Below are positions 46,275-53,956 of a stretch of 64,000 nucleotides of DNA, piece after piece. Positions within the stretch are counted from its first letter, which is position 1, and each line of letters opens with the position of its first letter. The DNA is from Virgibacillus indicus. GTDB taxonomy: Bacteria > Bacillota > Bacilli > Bacillales > Amphibacillaceae. Location: NCBI RefSeq assembly GCF_002266285.1, contig NZ_NPMS01000008.1, forward strand, positions 62,001 through 126,000, written 5' to 3'. The notes under the pieces were generated by a model. That model was not told the DNA's origin. It worked only from the letters and a program-made list of their open reading frames with translations, and did not search any database. The position numbers and the translations under genes are program-made.

Positions 46275-47156
46275 ATGAGTTGGAGCAAGCAGTCCCAGAT
46301 CGCTTTTATTCTATTCCTTTTATTACTTTCAATTACCCAGCCAATACAAGTATTTGCAGAATCAAAGGAAGTGATGGATGTTCACTTTATTGATGTGGGG
46401 CAGGGTGACAGTATTCTTATTATTACTCCTTCTGATAAGACAATCCTGATTGATGGAGGCCCTCCAGAGGCAGGGAAAAAGGTGGTATCTTACCTGGAAG
46501 AACTAAACATAGAAAAGATTGACCTGCTGATTGCTACACATCCAGATATTGATCACATTGGGGGGCTTCCACATGTAATGAAGTCCTTTGAAATCAAGCA
46601 GATCCTCGATTCAGGCAAATTATATTCAACAAAGACATATGGCAGATACCTTAATCAAATTTGGAAAGACGATATCCCCGTTGAAATTGCCAGGAAAAAT
46701 GACCAAGTAAAAATTGATCCATTACTTGATATTAAAATCTTAAATTCCTATGAAAAGAATAAAAATAATAATCAATCTTCCATTGTATTAAAAATCAGCT
46801 ATAATGAGATTGACTTTTTGCTGATGAGTGATGTGGAAATGGAACAAGAAAAAGTATTGCTCAAGCATCAAGACCTGCAATCTGAAATTATAAAAGTGGC
46901 TCATCACGGCTCAAATACAAGTACTTCTTTAGGTTTTTTGAAGGAAGTAGCCCCACAGGCCGCTATCCTTACTTATAGTATCGAAAATGATTACGGACAC
47001 CCGGTTGATCGTGTGATTGAAAATTTATATAAAGTAAATGCAACTATTTATTCAACAGCGGCATATGGTGATGTTGTCATACGTACAAATGGTAATAACT
47101 ACTTCATTCTTCCACAGCGGGAACCAATTAATAATTTAAAACATGATGCTGGCTAG
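46275..47156 (+). CDS. Exported metallo-beta-lactamase-fold hydrolase (ComEC-C-like)
   Basis: Product of 293 residues. Signal peptide ends near VFAES (about 26 of the mature start chosen here). The rest is one metallo-beta-lactamase domain with FIDVGQGDSILI, the metal motif THPDIDHIGG (HxDxDH), LLMSDVEME and VAHHGSNTS. This resembles the C-terminal domain of the DNA-uptake protein ComEC, which degrades one DNA strand. As a free secreted domain it may be an extracellular nuclease or phosphodiesterase; this is an inference. ATG 46275 is favoured over GTG 46266 by its spacing from AAAGGG. Confidence 0.85.
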   Translation: MSWSKQSQIAFILFLLLLSITQPIQVFAESKEVMDVHFIDVGQGDSILIITPSDKTILIDGGPPEAGKKVVSYLEELNIEKIDLLIATHPDIDHIGGLPHVMKSFEIKQILDSGKLYSTKTYGRYLNQIWKDDIPVEIARKNDQVKIDPLLDIKILNSYEKNKNNNQSSIVLKISYNEIDFLLMSDVEMEQEKVLLKHQDLQSEIIKVAHHGSNTSTSLGFLKEVAPQAAILTYSIENDYGHPVDRVIENLYKVNATIYSTAAYGDVVIRTNGNNYFILPQREPINNLKHDAG

Positions 47157-47209
47157 GCTGGTATGTTATCATCGTGATATAAAGAAATTTTATTGGGGGA
47201 AATTTGATT

Positions 47210-47665
47210 TTGAAACGAACTGCTGAAATTATATTAGGAATTATTGGTGCATTGGTTTTTGGGATATTTACAGTTATTGGAGCTGTAATGGTTTGGCTGC
47301 ACAATAATGAGGGGCTTATTGAGGATATTTTAAATGAAGAAACAGCTCAGGATTTCCCTGAAATCAGCATGATGAATTTTAATGATTTTATCAGGGTAAT
47401 GGGTGAAGCAGGCTGGCAAATTGTTATTATTTCTTTAATTGCCATCATGTTGGGGATCGTTGCAATGGTACTGCTCAAAGGGAATAAAAAACCAACCGCA
47501 GCAGGAATCATCTTTATCGCAACAACGGTTATTGTTGCATTTATAAATATGCCAATTGGAATTTTTGCGGGGATTTTTTATTTGATAGCAGGAATTCTTT
47601 GTCTGGCAAGAAAGCCAAAGGTTACGGAGCAGGTTATTGATGAACCAAATGATCTTAATTCATAA
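47210..47665 (+). CDS. DUF4064-type membrane protein
   Basis: Product of about 151 residues with four hydrophobic helices, two before and two after an acidic outside loop (NNEGLIEDILNEETAQDFPEIS). The N-terminal KRTAEIILGIIGALVFGIFTVIGA is typical of DUF4064 proteins; function unknown. The start is TTG 47210 or TTG 47204; both lie after GGGGGA and cannot be separated by spacing alone. Monocistronic, with a terminator. Confidence 0.72.
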   Translation: MKRTAEIILGIIGALVFGIFTVIGAVMVWLHNNEGLIEDILNEETAQDFPEISMMNFNDFIRVMGEAGWQIVIISLIAIMLGIVAMVLLKGNKKPTAAGIIFIATTVIVAFINMPIGIFAGIFYLIAGILCLARKPKVTEQVIDEPNDLNS

Positions 47666-47697
47666 GATTATTTTATAAAAAGTTAAGCTTGTCTAAA

Positions 47698-47735
47698 AAA
47701 GGCTTTGCACATAAAAGTGCAAAGCCTTTATTTAT
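47698..47735 (+). terminator. Terminator of the DUF4064 gene
   Basis: Perfect 13-bp stem AAAGGCTTTGCAC / GTGCAAAGCCTTT, loop ATAAAA, then ATTTATTTT. Confidence 0.9.
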
Positions 47736-47759
47736 TTTATTATTTTTTTGAAAATTCAC

Positions 47760-47808
47760 TTGACTATTAAGGTGGTTGGTTGTATGGTTAATTACAAAAG
47801 TAACTAAC
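47760..47808 (+). promoter_or_regulatory. Promoter and palindromic operator of the first GntR-ABC operon
   Basis: TTGACT (47760-47765), 17-bp spacer, TATGGT (47783-47788). The near-perfect inverted repeat GTTAATTAC-AAAA-GTAACTAAC (47787-47808) overlaps the -10 and start point. It is placed for autorepression by the GntR-type protein encoded 22 bp downstream. Confidence 0.65.
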
Positions 47809-47829
47809 TAATGAACGAAGGAGTCCAAG

Positions 47830-48207
47830 ATGAAAAAATCATTAGATGAAAACAAACCAATATTCCTTCAAATAAAAGAACAGCTTGAAGACTCAATCAT
47901 TAATGGAAATATTAATTCAGGCGAGCGGGTGCCATCAACAAATGAATTTGCGGCATATTACAAAATTAATCCAGCAACAGCCGCCAAAGGAATCAATGAA
48001 CTCGTAGCAGAGGAAATTCTTGTTAAGCGAAGGGGTGTTGGGATGTTTGTTACCGAAGATGCGAAAGGGATTTTAATTGAAAAACGGAAGAAAACATTTT
48101 ATGAGCATTACATGCTGCCACTGAAGGAAGAAGCAAGGAAACTGCGGATCAAAGAAACTGAACTAATGGAAATGGTGAAAAGGGAGGATGCTGCAGATGA
48201 AAATTGA
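47830..48207 (+). CDS. GntR-family regulator, YtrA subfamily
   Basis: Product of 125 residues: winged helix (about 10-78; GERVPSTNEFAAYYKINPATAAKGINELVAEEILVKRRGVGMFV) plus a short helical dimerisation tail, the YtrA layout. Members usually repress their own ABC-transporter operon in response to cell-wall antibiotics or other envelope stress. The gene overlaps the following ATPase gene by 11 bp. A palindromic operator sits at its promoter. Confidence 0.9.
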   Translation: MKKSLDENKPIFLQIKEQLEDSIINGNINSGERVPSTNEFAAYYKINPATAAKGINELVAEEILVKRRGVGMFVTEDAKGILIEKRKKTFYEHYMLPLKEEARKLRIKETELMEMVKREDAADEN

Positions 48208-49054
48208 AGTGAAGGGTCTGACAAAAAGGTACAAAGATAATTATGCATTAAACAATGTTTCCTTCACATTGGATGGACCAAAGATCTATGGGCTGCTGGG
48301 CAGAAATGGTGCAGGAAAAACAACGTTTATGGATATCTTATCCGGCCAGATTTTAGCTTCGAATGGAAAAATTGAAATTGATGGGGAGGAGCCGTTCGAT
48401 AACCAGAAATTAACGGAATCCATTTGTTTAATAAAAGAAGGGCATAACTTCAAAAAAGATTTGAAGGTGAAAAATGTTCTTAAAGTATATTCGTTTTTTT
48501 ATCCAAAGTGGGATCAGGAGCTTGCTGATAAATTGATTAAGGAATACAATCTTAACCTTAATTCAAAAGTAAAAACACTTTCGAAGGGGATGGAATCAGC
48601 ACTTGGGATTATTGTCGGGTTATCAAGCAAAGCACCAATAACCATTTTTGATGAGCCATATATTGGTCTTGATGCTGCAGCAAGGAAGAAATTTTATGAG
48701 ATTATGCTGGAGGAGTACGAGGCAGAAAAACGAATTATCATCTTTTCAACCCACTTAATTGATGAAGTCAGTCTGCTGTTTGAAGAGGTATTGATCCTGC
48801 AGGAAGGATCGTTGGTTCTGATGGAGGAAGCGGATATGCTGCGAAACAGCACTTGTGCCGTATCAGGAACCATTGAGGAAGTGGAAGCATTTATTTCAGG
48901 AAAAGAAGTAATTGAGAAAAAACAGCTTGCAGGGATGATGACAGCATATGTTTATAGCAGCATACAGGAGGCAAAAATGCATGGGTTGAATGCAGAAGGT
49001 GTGCCAATTCAGGAATTGATGATATATCTGACAGAAAGAAAGAAGGGGGCTTGA
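48197..49054 (+). CDS. ABC transporter ATP-binding protein (YtrB-like)
   Basis: ATPase of 285 residues: Walker A GRNGAGKTT, atypical signature LSKGMES in place of LSGGQ (common in this YtrB-type group), Walker B ITIFDEPYIGLD, switch histidine STHLIDE. ATG 48197 is preferred because AGGGAGG lies about ten bases before it and abuts the ATG at 48188. Forms an ABC-2 exporter or sensor with the next gene. Confidence 0.88.
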   Translation: MKIEVKGLTKRYKDNYALNNVSFTLDGPKIYGLLGRNGAGKTTFMDILSGQILASNGKIEIDGEEPFDNQKLTESICLIKEGHNFKKDLKVKNVLKVYSFFYPKWDQELADKLIKEYNLNLNSKVKTLSKGMESALGIIVGLSSKAPITIFDEPYIGLDAAARKKFYEIMLEEYEAEKRIIIFSTHLIDEVSLLFEEVLILQEGSLVLMEEADMLRNSTCAVSGTIEEVEAFISGKEVIEKKQLAGMMTAYVYSSIQEAKMHGLNAEGVPIQELMIYLTERKKGA

Positions 49055-49056
49055 AC

Positions 49057-49758
49057 ATGGGAAAACAATTAAAGGGGCTGCTGTATTTTTTCATCATGGA
49101 TATACGCTATTCACTATTGATCTTCTGGACGATTTTATTAGGAATCTTGGCAGTTTCCATCGCTTTTTCGTATTTTCTTTTAAGTGTAGAGGATGGAAGG
49201 TTCTTCTTTGGATTTCCATTTGCAATCTACGTCTATTGTGCAATTTTAGGGTTTTTAATGGTAAAAGATAGTATTCCTTTCGCACTGAAGATTGGAGCCA
49301 CAAGGAAGAATATATTTGTAAGCTTTGGGCTGTTTTTCCTTTTGTTGGCTTTTGCAAAGGCAGTGGTTGCAAACCTATTGCAAACGCTCATTTCTTTTTT
49401 TACAGAAAGTGCAGGAATTCATACTTTTAACTTTCTGCATCTGGCAAACCTGATGGAGAATACCTGGCTTAATCGGGTAATTATTGATGGAGCGGTTATG
49501 TTCTTTCTCTTAAGTGCCATGTTTATGCTGGGCCTGCTATTTTATAAATATGGCTTGGCGGGCGGGGGAAGTGTTGCCGGAATATTGGTTGTTGTATTGT
49601 TATTAGGCATCGCACAGGGCTGGATCTTCGACTTCTTTATAGATGTGTTTGCATCCATTGATGTGCTGTTCTTTTACCAGCTGCTTGGTGTTGGAATTGT
49701 ACTTTATGGCTTAACCTTCGTTTTGGTGAGGAAGATAACGATATTAAAGGTAAAGTAA
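49057..49758 (+). CDS. ABC-2 type membrane permease subunit
   Basis: Product of 233 residues with six hydrophobic helices, no other motif. It begins 2 bp after the ATPase stop; ATG 49057 has AAGGGGG at a good distance. Presumed membrane partner of the preceding ATPase under GntR control. Substrate unknown. Confidence 0.8.
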   Translation: MGKQLKGLLYFFIMDIRYSLLIFWTILLGILAVSIAFSYFLLSVEDGRFFFGFPFAIYVYCAILGFLMVKDSIPFALKIGATRKNIFVSFGLFFLLLAFAKAVVANLLQTLISFFTESAGIHTFNFLHLANLMENTWLNRVIIDGAVMFFLLSAMFMLGLLFYKYGLAGGGSVAGILVVVLLLGIAQGWIFDFFIDVFASIDVLFFYQLLGVGIVLYGLTFVLVRKITILKVK

Positions 49759-49765
49759 GTAAAAC

Positions 49766-49800
49766 AATGCTTGTTCTCGTTTGGTGAGAGCAGGCATTTA
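49766..49800 (+). terminator. Terminator of the first GntR-ABC operon
   Basis: AATGCTTGTTCTC / GAGAGCAGGCATT stem (13 bp with two wobble pairs), then TTATC; the T tract is weak. Confidence 0.6.
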
Positions 49801-49944
49801 TCATGGATCTCTAAAAGACGAGTGCAGCCTGGTACAGAGCGACTATGCTACAATTCACCCGAGGGAAATCAGCCGTAGCGTGTCCGGAAACCCATCGGCC
49901 TTATGAGTATTTTTGAACTTTATTAAAGTAAATGCCAGTTATAA

Positions 49945-49990
49945 AAAATAGCAGGTGCAATTCACTCTTGAATTTGCACCTGCTATTTTT
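49945..49990. terminator. Terminator of the yxl-like operon (bidirectional)
   Basis: Perfect 16-bp arms AAAATAGCAGGTGCAA (49945-49960) and TTGCACCTGCTATTTT (49974-49989). On the minus strand it lies 68 bp after the permease stop. The stretch 49801-49944 between the two terminators shows no gene. Confidence 0.88.
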
Positions 49991-50057
49991 GCTGCTAATC
50001 TTTGTTTGATTTTCATTGTTATTTTTGTTGAACCTCATAAGGGAACCCGTTACTCTC

Positions 50058-50831
50058 CTATAATACTGCTTTATTTTTAAATCTAATAACAGAAAACACA
50101 AGCAAAGCGGCTGAGATGGCAATAGTAATTCCCGCTGAGCCAACCAGTTGAGAAGGGATGTCCTCTGTCATCAGCATTTTCAGGATGTGATCAGTCAGAT
50201 TATTTGGGCTCCATTCCAGCACATGGCCAAAAATCTGTGTGATGATACTCATTATCATGATCGTAAGGATTGTAAAAAAAGCAACCATTCCGGCATTTTT
50301 GAAAAGAGTATTATAAAAAATCACTAAGGTTACTACAAGCATATACCAGAGTCCGTAGAAAAAGACAATAAGTAAAAAAGCAGTAAACGAAAGGTCGCCA
50401 AAAAGAATATTTGTGTAATACCAGCTTACAAGCATCCCTAGAAATAAGGAGACCCAAACTAGAACAAGCAATGCAGTCCATTTGGCGGTAATGTAATTGA
50501 AGTGAGACACAGGTTTCACCAAAATCAGCTCAGAAACTCCACTTTTTCTCTCACCAGAGATTGTACCCATTGACATGAACACAATAACCAAAATACCTAA
50601 GCTGCTCAGCTGTCCAAGGCTCATCAGCACAGCTTCAGGTGGTGCAAATTCGGGGAATTCCAAAACAGTGCCATCCGGAAAACCGCCTACAGACTCAATA
50701 ATTTGAGGCATATAGTAATTGGAAATGGGATCGATGATTGCCAGTAAAATAATAACTAAAGGGACCCAGACCCATTTTTTATTTCTCCAGCTCTCAATCA
50801 TTTCTTTTTTGAAAAGTATACGCCACTGCAT
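50058..50831 (-). CDS. ABC-2 permease, YxlG-like
   Basis: Product of 257 residues with six helices. An extracellular loop follows helix 1 (PQIIESVGGFPDGTVLEFPEFAPPEA), and SGERKSGVSELILVKPVSHFNYITAKW is a typical cytoplasmic loop of ABC-2/Nos-type permeases. It shares one base with the upstream ATPase stop (TAATG). With the ATPase and the YxlE-like protein it reproduces the B. subtilis yxlE-yxlF-yxlG order. Confidence 0.82.
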   Translation of the reverse strand: MQWRILFKKEMIESWRNKKWVWVPLVIILLAIIDPISNYYMPQIIESVGGFPDGTVLEFPEFAPPEAVLMSLGQLSSLGILVIVFMSMGTISGERKSGVSELILVKPVSHFNYITAKWTALLVLVWVSLFLGMLVSWYYTNILFGDLSFTAFLLIVFFYGLWYMLVVTLVIFYNTLFKNAGMVAFFTILTIMIMSIITQIFGHVLEWSPNNLTDHILKMLMTEDIPSQLVGSAGITIAISAALLVFSVIRFKNKAVL

Positions 50832-51739
50832 TATTTGCCCACCACCTTCATAAACATATCTTCAAGTGTTGCACGATTTAACGTAAAACTTACTAATGGC
50901 CAGTTTTCCTCAGAGGCGGCTGTTAAAAATTCTTTGCGTGCCACTAGAATGTCTGTGGCCGCTATCTTTAATACATTTCGCTCAATTAAACAGTCTGTAA
51001 CACTAGATAACTTTTTTATTTTATCCTGATAGAAAGCCGTATTCTCCTGAAATTCGATTTCTATCATAGAAGTCTGGTATTTTTGGCGCAGTTCTTTCAT
51101 AGATCCGGATTCCACAATTTCTCCATTTCGCAAAAGCAGCAATTCATCACTGATTTCATCAGCATCACTCAAGATATGTGTGGAAAAGAGAATTGTCATT
51201 TCATTTTTCAATTCTTCCATTAATATTAGAACCTCACGCCGGCCAAGCGGATCCAGCGAAGAAACTGGCTCATCTAGCATCAATAGTTTTGGCTTATGAA
51301 TGATTGCCTGTGCGATTCCCAGACGTTGCTTCATGCCACCGGAATACGTTCCGATTCGTTTATTTTTGGCTTCAGAAATACCTACCTTTTCAAGGAGTTC
51401 CTCTGCACGTCTTTTCGCATCAGTTTTGGAAAGAAAAGCGAGCTGACCGCTGTACATTAAGAATTCCAAACCAGTCATCCAGGAATAAAAGTGAGGATAT
51501 TGCGGCAGATAGCCGATGTATTTTCGAATATCCTCATTTTCTTTCATTCCAGTGAATCTTACCGCCCCTGATGAAGGTTTAAGCAGCCCCGCTAATGTCC
51601 GTAAAATAGTCGTCTTACCCGCACCATTTGGACCGATTAATGCAATGCATTTTCCTTCCTGAAATGCAAAACTGACATTATTTACAGCAGTTTTGCCGTC
51701 ATAGGCTTTTGAAAGATTACTAACGGATAGCAATGTCAT
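50831..51739 (-). CDS. ABC transporter ATP-binding protein, YxlF-like
   Basis: ATPase of 302 residues: GPNGAGKTT, YSGGMKQRLGIAQ signature, LLMLDEPVSSLDPLGR Walker B, STHILSDADEI switch region. A regulatory C-terminal extension of about 80 residues is present. It begins directly at the YxlE-like stop and overlaps the permease, so the three are translated as a unit. Role in export or immunity is inferred from the family. Confidence 0.88.
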   Translation of the reverse strand: MTLLSVSNLSKAYDGKTAVNNVSFAFQEGKCIALIGPNGAGKTTILRTLAGLLKPSSGAVRFTGMKENEDIRKYIGYLPQYPHFYSWMTGLEFLMYSGQLAFLSKTDAKRRAEELLEKVGISEAKNKRIGTYSGGMKQRLGIAQAIIHKPKLLMLDEPVSSLDPLGRREVLILMEELKNEMTILFSTHILSDADEISDELLLLRNGEIVESGSMKELRQKYQTSMIEIEFQENTAFYQDKIKKLSSVTDCLIERNVLKIAATDILVARKEFLTAASEENWPLVSFTLNRATLEDMFMKVVGK

Positions 51740-51943
51740 TTAGCGCTGACTCCTTCCAAAAATGAAATAGAGTACGGGACCAATTATGTTGATAAAGACA
51801 ATGATAAAAAACCACATCCACTTCGGTCCGTTCGTATCTTCAGTTTTTAGCCAATCAATTAGTGCAACAACAACCAGAATAAATTGAATAATAAGTAATG
51901 GAGCAATGATTGCCCAGTTAATCTCATTTAAAAATTCCTGCAT
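51740..51943 (-). CDS. PLDc_N-domain small membrane protein, YxlE-like
   Basis: Product of 67 residues with two helices and the pattern NGPKWMWFFIIVFINIIGPVLYFIFGR, the phospholipase-D-nuclease N-terminal (PLDc_N) family without any nuclease domain. B. subtilis YxlE has this form and lies before yxlF and yxlG; there it opposes SigY. No sigma factor gene is found here. Ribosome site TGGAGGTGG. Confidence 0.85.
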   Translation of the reverse strand: MQEFLNEINWAIIAPLLIIQFILVVVALIDWLKTEDTNGPKWMWFFIIVFINIIGPVLYFIFGRSQR

Positions 51944-51967
51944 AAATCTCCACCTCCATGTACTGTT

Positions 51968-53077
51968 CTAAGCCCCCAGTAAGAGCGGGATACCTACTGC
52001 GAGCAGAATAATCACAAGAAAAATAATCCATGCCAGTGGTCTGGCAAAATTAATGGTCCAGCCTATACCAAAGCGTTTTTCCAAAAAGAGTGCCGGGTCA
52101 TTTTTGTTAACGTAAAACTGACCAAGTTTCCAATATCTATCATCATCGCGGTCTATTACATTGCCATCTCCCCCTGTGCCTGTTTTCACGCGACTGCCGC
52201 CCTGACCTGTTGTGATCGTAAGTGCGATTGCTCCGGCTGTAACGGCAAGAGAAAAGACAAGCGGCACAATCGTCAGCAGCTGCTGGTTAACTGGATAGAT
52301 AAAGGAAAGCTGAATAAATGAGAACATTAGGGTTAATGCAGTCCCCGTCATAATAATATAAAGGGACCATCTTCTCCGGAAAATAACATTTTTACGCATA
52401 GATTCTTCAGGGTTTTCTGCATTTATCTGCTGTTTGGCTCTGCCAATCATTGAATTAATGAATAGGAATAGCAACGTTAAATAAAGCTGCATAATTGGCA
52501 TGATAAGCACAGTCCGATACGATTTCTCTGCCCAGTTTGTAACTTCGCCTTCAAAATTATATTGCATCGGAATCTGCTCCGGAATCTGCTGATAGGACTG
52601 AAATGTGATAATGATCGTTGCAAAAGCGATAATAAACGAAAAAATAAACCAGAGATTTGAATACGTCAGTTTCTGTTTCCGGAATTGCGTATTTACAAAA
52701 ATCTGCTGTGATTTTTCCCCTGACCATTTTTCTTTATCCTTTAACTTTTTCATAGCCTGATGGAACTTTAGATAGACAAGAAAACTGCCGATTAAATAAA
52801 TTGTTATGAGTACGGAAATGAAAATGCTGAATGTATTTTCATTGCTGCCAAAATACACACCCGCAAGGAGAAAAAGAATAATTATAAAAATACTTAGAAT
52901 CCCTGTGAACAGTGTATATTTTTTTCGCATTTCCTTAAGTTCTGGTTGATAATAGACTTCCTCCGGTATGGTGACCCCAAAGCTTTCTGTCTTCCTAGTC
53001 CAATAAGGAATGAACATTAACGATATAAAGACCGGAATTAATACTGCCAATAACAAGAAAATTGAAATTGCATTCAT
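51968..53077 (-). CDS. DUF1648/DUF5808 membrane protein
   Basis: Product of 369 residues with about nine helices. DUF1648 segment around IPEQIPMQYNFEGEVTNWAEKS (about 165-190); the late DDDRYWKLGQFYVNKNDPALFLEKRFGIGWTINF is the DUF5808 motif. Such proteins are often paired with a GntR-type regulator gene, as here: the start codon immediately follows the regulator stop. Function unknown; a sensor or envelope-stress role is possible. Confidence 0.82.
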   Translation of the reverse strand: MNAISIFLLLAVLIPVFISLMFIPYWTRKTESFGVTIPEEVYYQPELKEMRKKYTLFTGILSIFIIILFLLAGVYFGSNENTFSIFISVLITIYLIGSFLVYLKFHQAMKKLKDKEKWSGEKSQQIFVNTQFRKQKLTYSNLWFIFSFIIAFATIIITFQSYQQIPEQIPMQYNFEGEVTNWAEKSYRTVLIMPIMQLYLTLLFLFINSMIGRAKQQINAENPEESMRKNVIFRRRWSLYIIMTGTALTLMFSFIQLSFIYPVNQQLLTIVPLVFSLAVTAGAIALTITTGQGGSRVKTGTGGDGNVIDRDDDRYWKLGQFYVNKNDPALFLEKRFGIGWTINFARPLAWIIFLVIILLAVGIPLLLGA

Positions 53078-53473
53078 TTACTTTTCACCTTCTTTCTTTG
53101 TAAATTCTGAAAATAACTGACTGCAAAGCTTTGAAAATTCATCTTCATTAAGCTTGCGGCATACTGATTCGGCAATCAGTGGACGCAGTTTTGCCGTAAC
53201 TTGGTCCCGGTATATTTCATCTGCATGGGGTACCCCGTCTGGATTGACGACAACACCTTTTTGCCGATGGATCAATATAAAACCATCCTGCTTCAGCTGC
53301 TGATATGCTTTGTTAACGGTATGAAGATTAATCCCGATATCAGATGCTAATGATCTGACAGAGGGGAGGGCTTCTCCAGGAAGCAACTGCTCCTTTGCAA
53401 TACCTTCAATGATTTGCTGGACTAATTGGATATAAATAGGCTCTTTTGATTCAAAATCTAGTTGAATAAACAC
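53078..53473 (-). CDS. GntR-family regulator, YhcF type
   Basis: Product of 131 residues: N-terminal winged helix (EPIYIQLVQQIIEGIAKEQLLPGEALPSVRSLASDIGINLHTVNKAYQQLKQDGFILIHRQKGVVV) and a short helical tail. GTG start after AAGGAGTGTG. First gene of an operon with the DUF1648 protein, a YxlE-like protein and the YxlFG-like ABC transporter. A perfect 19-bp palindrome covers its promoter, so autorepression is expected. Confidence 0.9.
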   Translation of the reverse strand: MFIQLDFESKEPIYIQLVQQIIEGIAKEQLLPGEALPSVRSLASDIGINLHTVNKAYQQLKQDGFILIHRQKGVVVNPDGVPHADEIYRDQVTAKLRPLIAESVCRKLNEDEFSKLCSQLFSEFTKKEGEK

Positions 53474-53495
53474 ATCTGTTTCACACTCCTTTTTT

Positions 53496-53547
53496 CTTTG
53501 TGCTATCTGTTATAGTTAGTGTATAACAGATAGCACAAAGATGTCAA
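53496..53547 (-). promoter_or_regulatory. Promoter with perfect 19-bp palindromic operator
   Basis: Minus-strand TTGACA (53547-53542), 16-bp spacer, TATACA (53525-53520). The arms CTTTGTGCTATCTGTTATA (53496-53514) and its exact complement (53522-53540) are separated by 7 bases. One arm lies in the spacer and the other downstream of the -10, so a dimeric repressor would occlude RNA polymerase. Confidence 0.8.
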
Positions 53548-53585
53548 TGCTAAAATAGGTCAAACGCAGAATGATTTTCAATAAA

Positions 53586-53746
53586 ATATTCACAGAGTTA
53601 TTAACAGGGAAACTGCTGTTTCCTCTGATGTTTTGCAGGTAATCCACAATATCCACAGAATTAGTAACAAAAAGCTGTGCATAACCAACCCTTTATACAT
53701 CAGTCTTTCACAAACTTACGCACAGTTTGTGGATTGTTGTGGATAA
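53586..53746. promoter_or_regulatory. DnaA-box cluster (seven sites)
   Basis: Against TTATNCACA: ATATTCACA (53586), TAATCCACA (53640), ATATCCACA (53649), TGTGCATAA (53676, minus, perfect), TTACGCACA (53716), TGTGGATTG (53728, minus, two mismatches), TGTGGATAA (53738, minus, perfect TTATCCACA). The region is non-coding and AT-rich. No dnaA, dnaN or parB gene is near, so it is not the main origin. It could be a DnaA-titrating or regulatory cluster. Confidence 0.7.
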
Positions 53747-53752
53747 AAAGAA

Positions 53753-53777
53753 AAACCGAAGCTGTTAACTTCGGTTT
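53753..53777 (-). terminator. Terminator of the yfhE-like gene
   Basis: AAACCGAAG / CTTCGGTTT stem overlapping the stop codon. On the minus strand it is followed by TTTTTCTTTTT. Confidence 0.82.
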
Positions 53778-53896
53778 CCTCGTTTTGATAATTCATCATA
53801 AATTTTGTCTGCTCGTTTGAATTCTTTTTGATAGCGGACTTCCTGGGTCTTTGATAAAAACTTTTCATGCATGTGCGGCATTGCTTTTCGTTTCAT
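53765..53896 (-). CDS. yfhE: Small YfhE-like protein
   Basis: A 43-residue basic protein starting MKRKAMPHMHEKF and containing LSKTQEVRYQKEFKRADK, the core I associate with the YfhE family of very short Bacillus proteins. GAGG at 53906-53909 abuts an ATG at 53905 and stands nine bases before the ATG at 53896, so the latter is chosen. Its own terminator follows at once. The position near yfhF, recX and yfhH agrees with the B. subtilis yfh region. Function unknown. Confidence 0.75.
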   Translation of the reverse strand: MKRKAMPHMHEKFLSKTQEVRYQKEFKRADKIYDELSKRGNRS

Positions 53897-53956
53897 TGTT
53901 TTCATCCTCGCTTTTTTGATTAGGATGTCCGAGCACCTTTGGAATTATACAATTGT

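Noticed and set aside
53586..53746. Chromosomal or plasmid replication origin
   Set aside because: DnaA boxes are clustered, but no dnaA, dnaN, rep or par genes flank them and housekeeping synteny continues on the yfh side.
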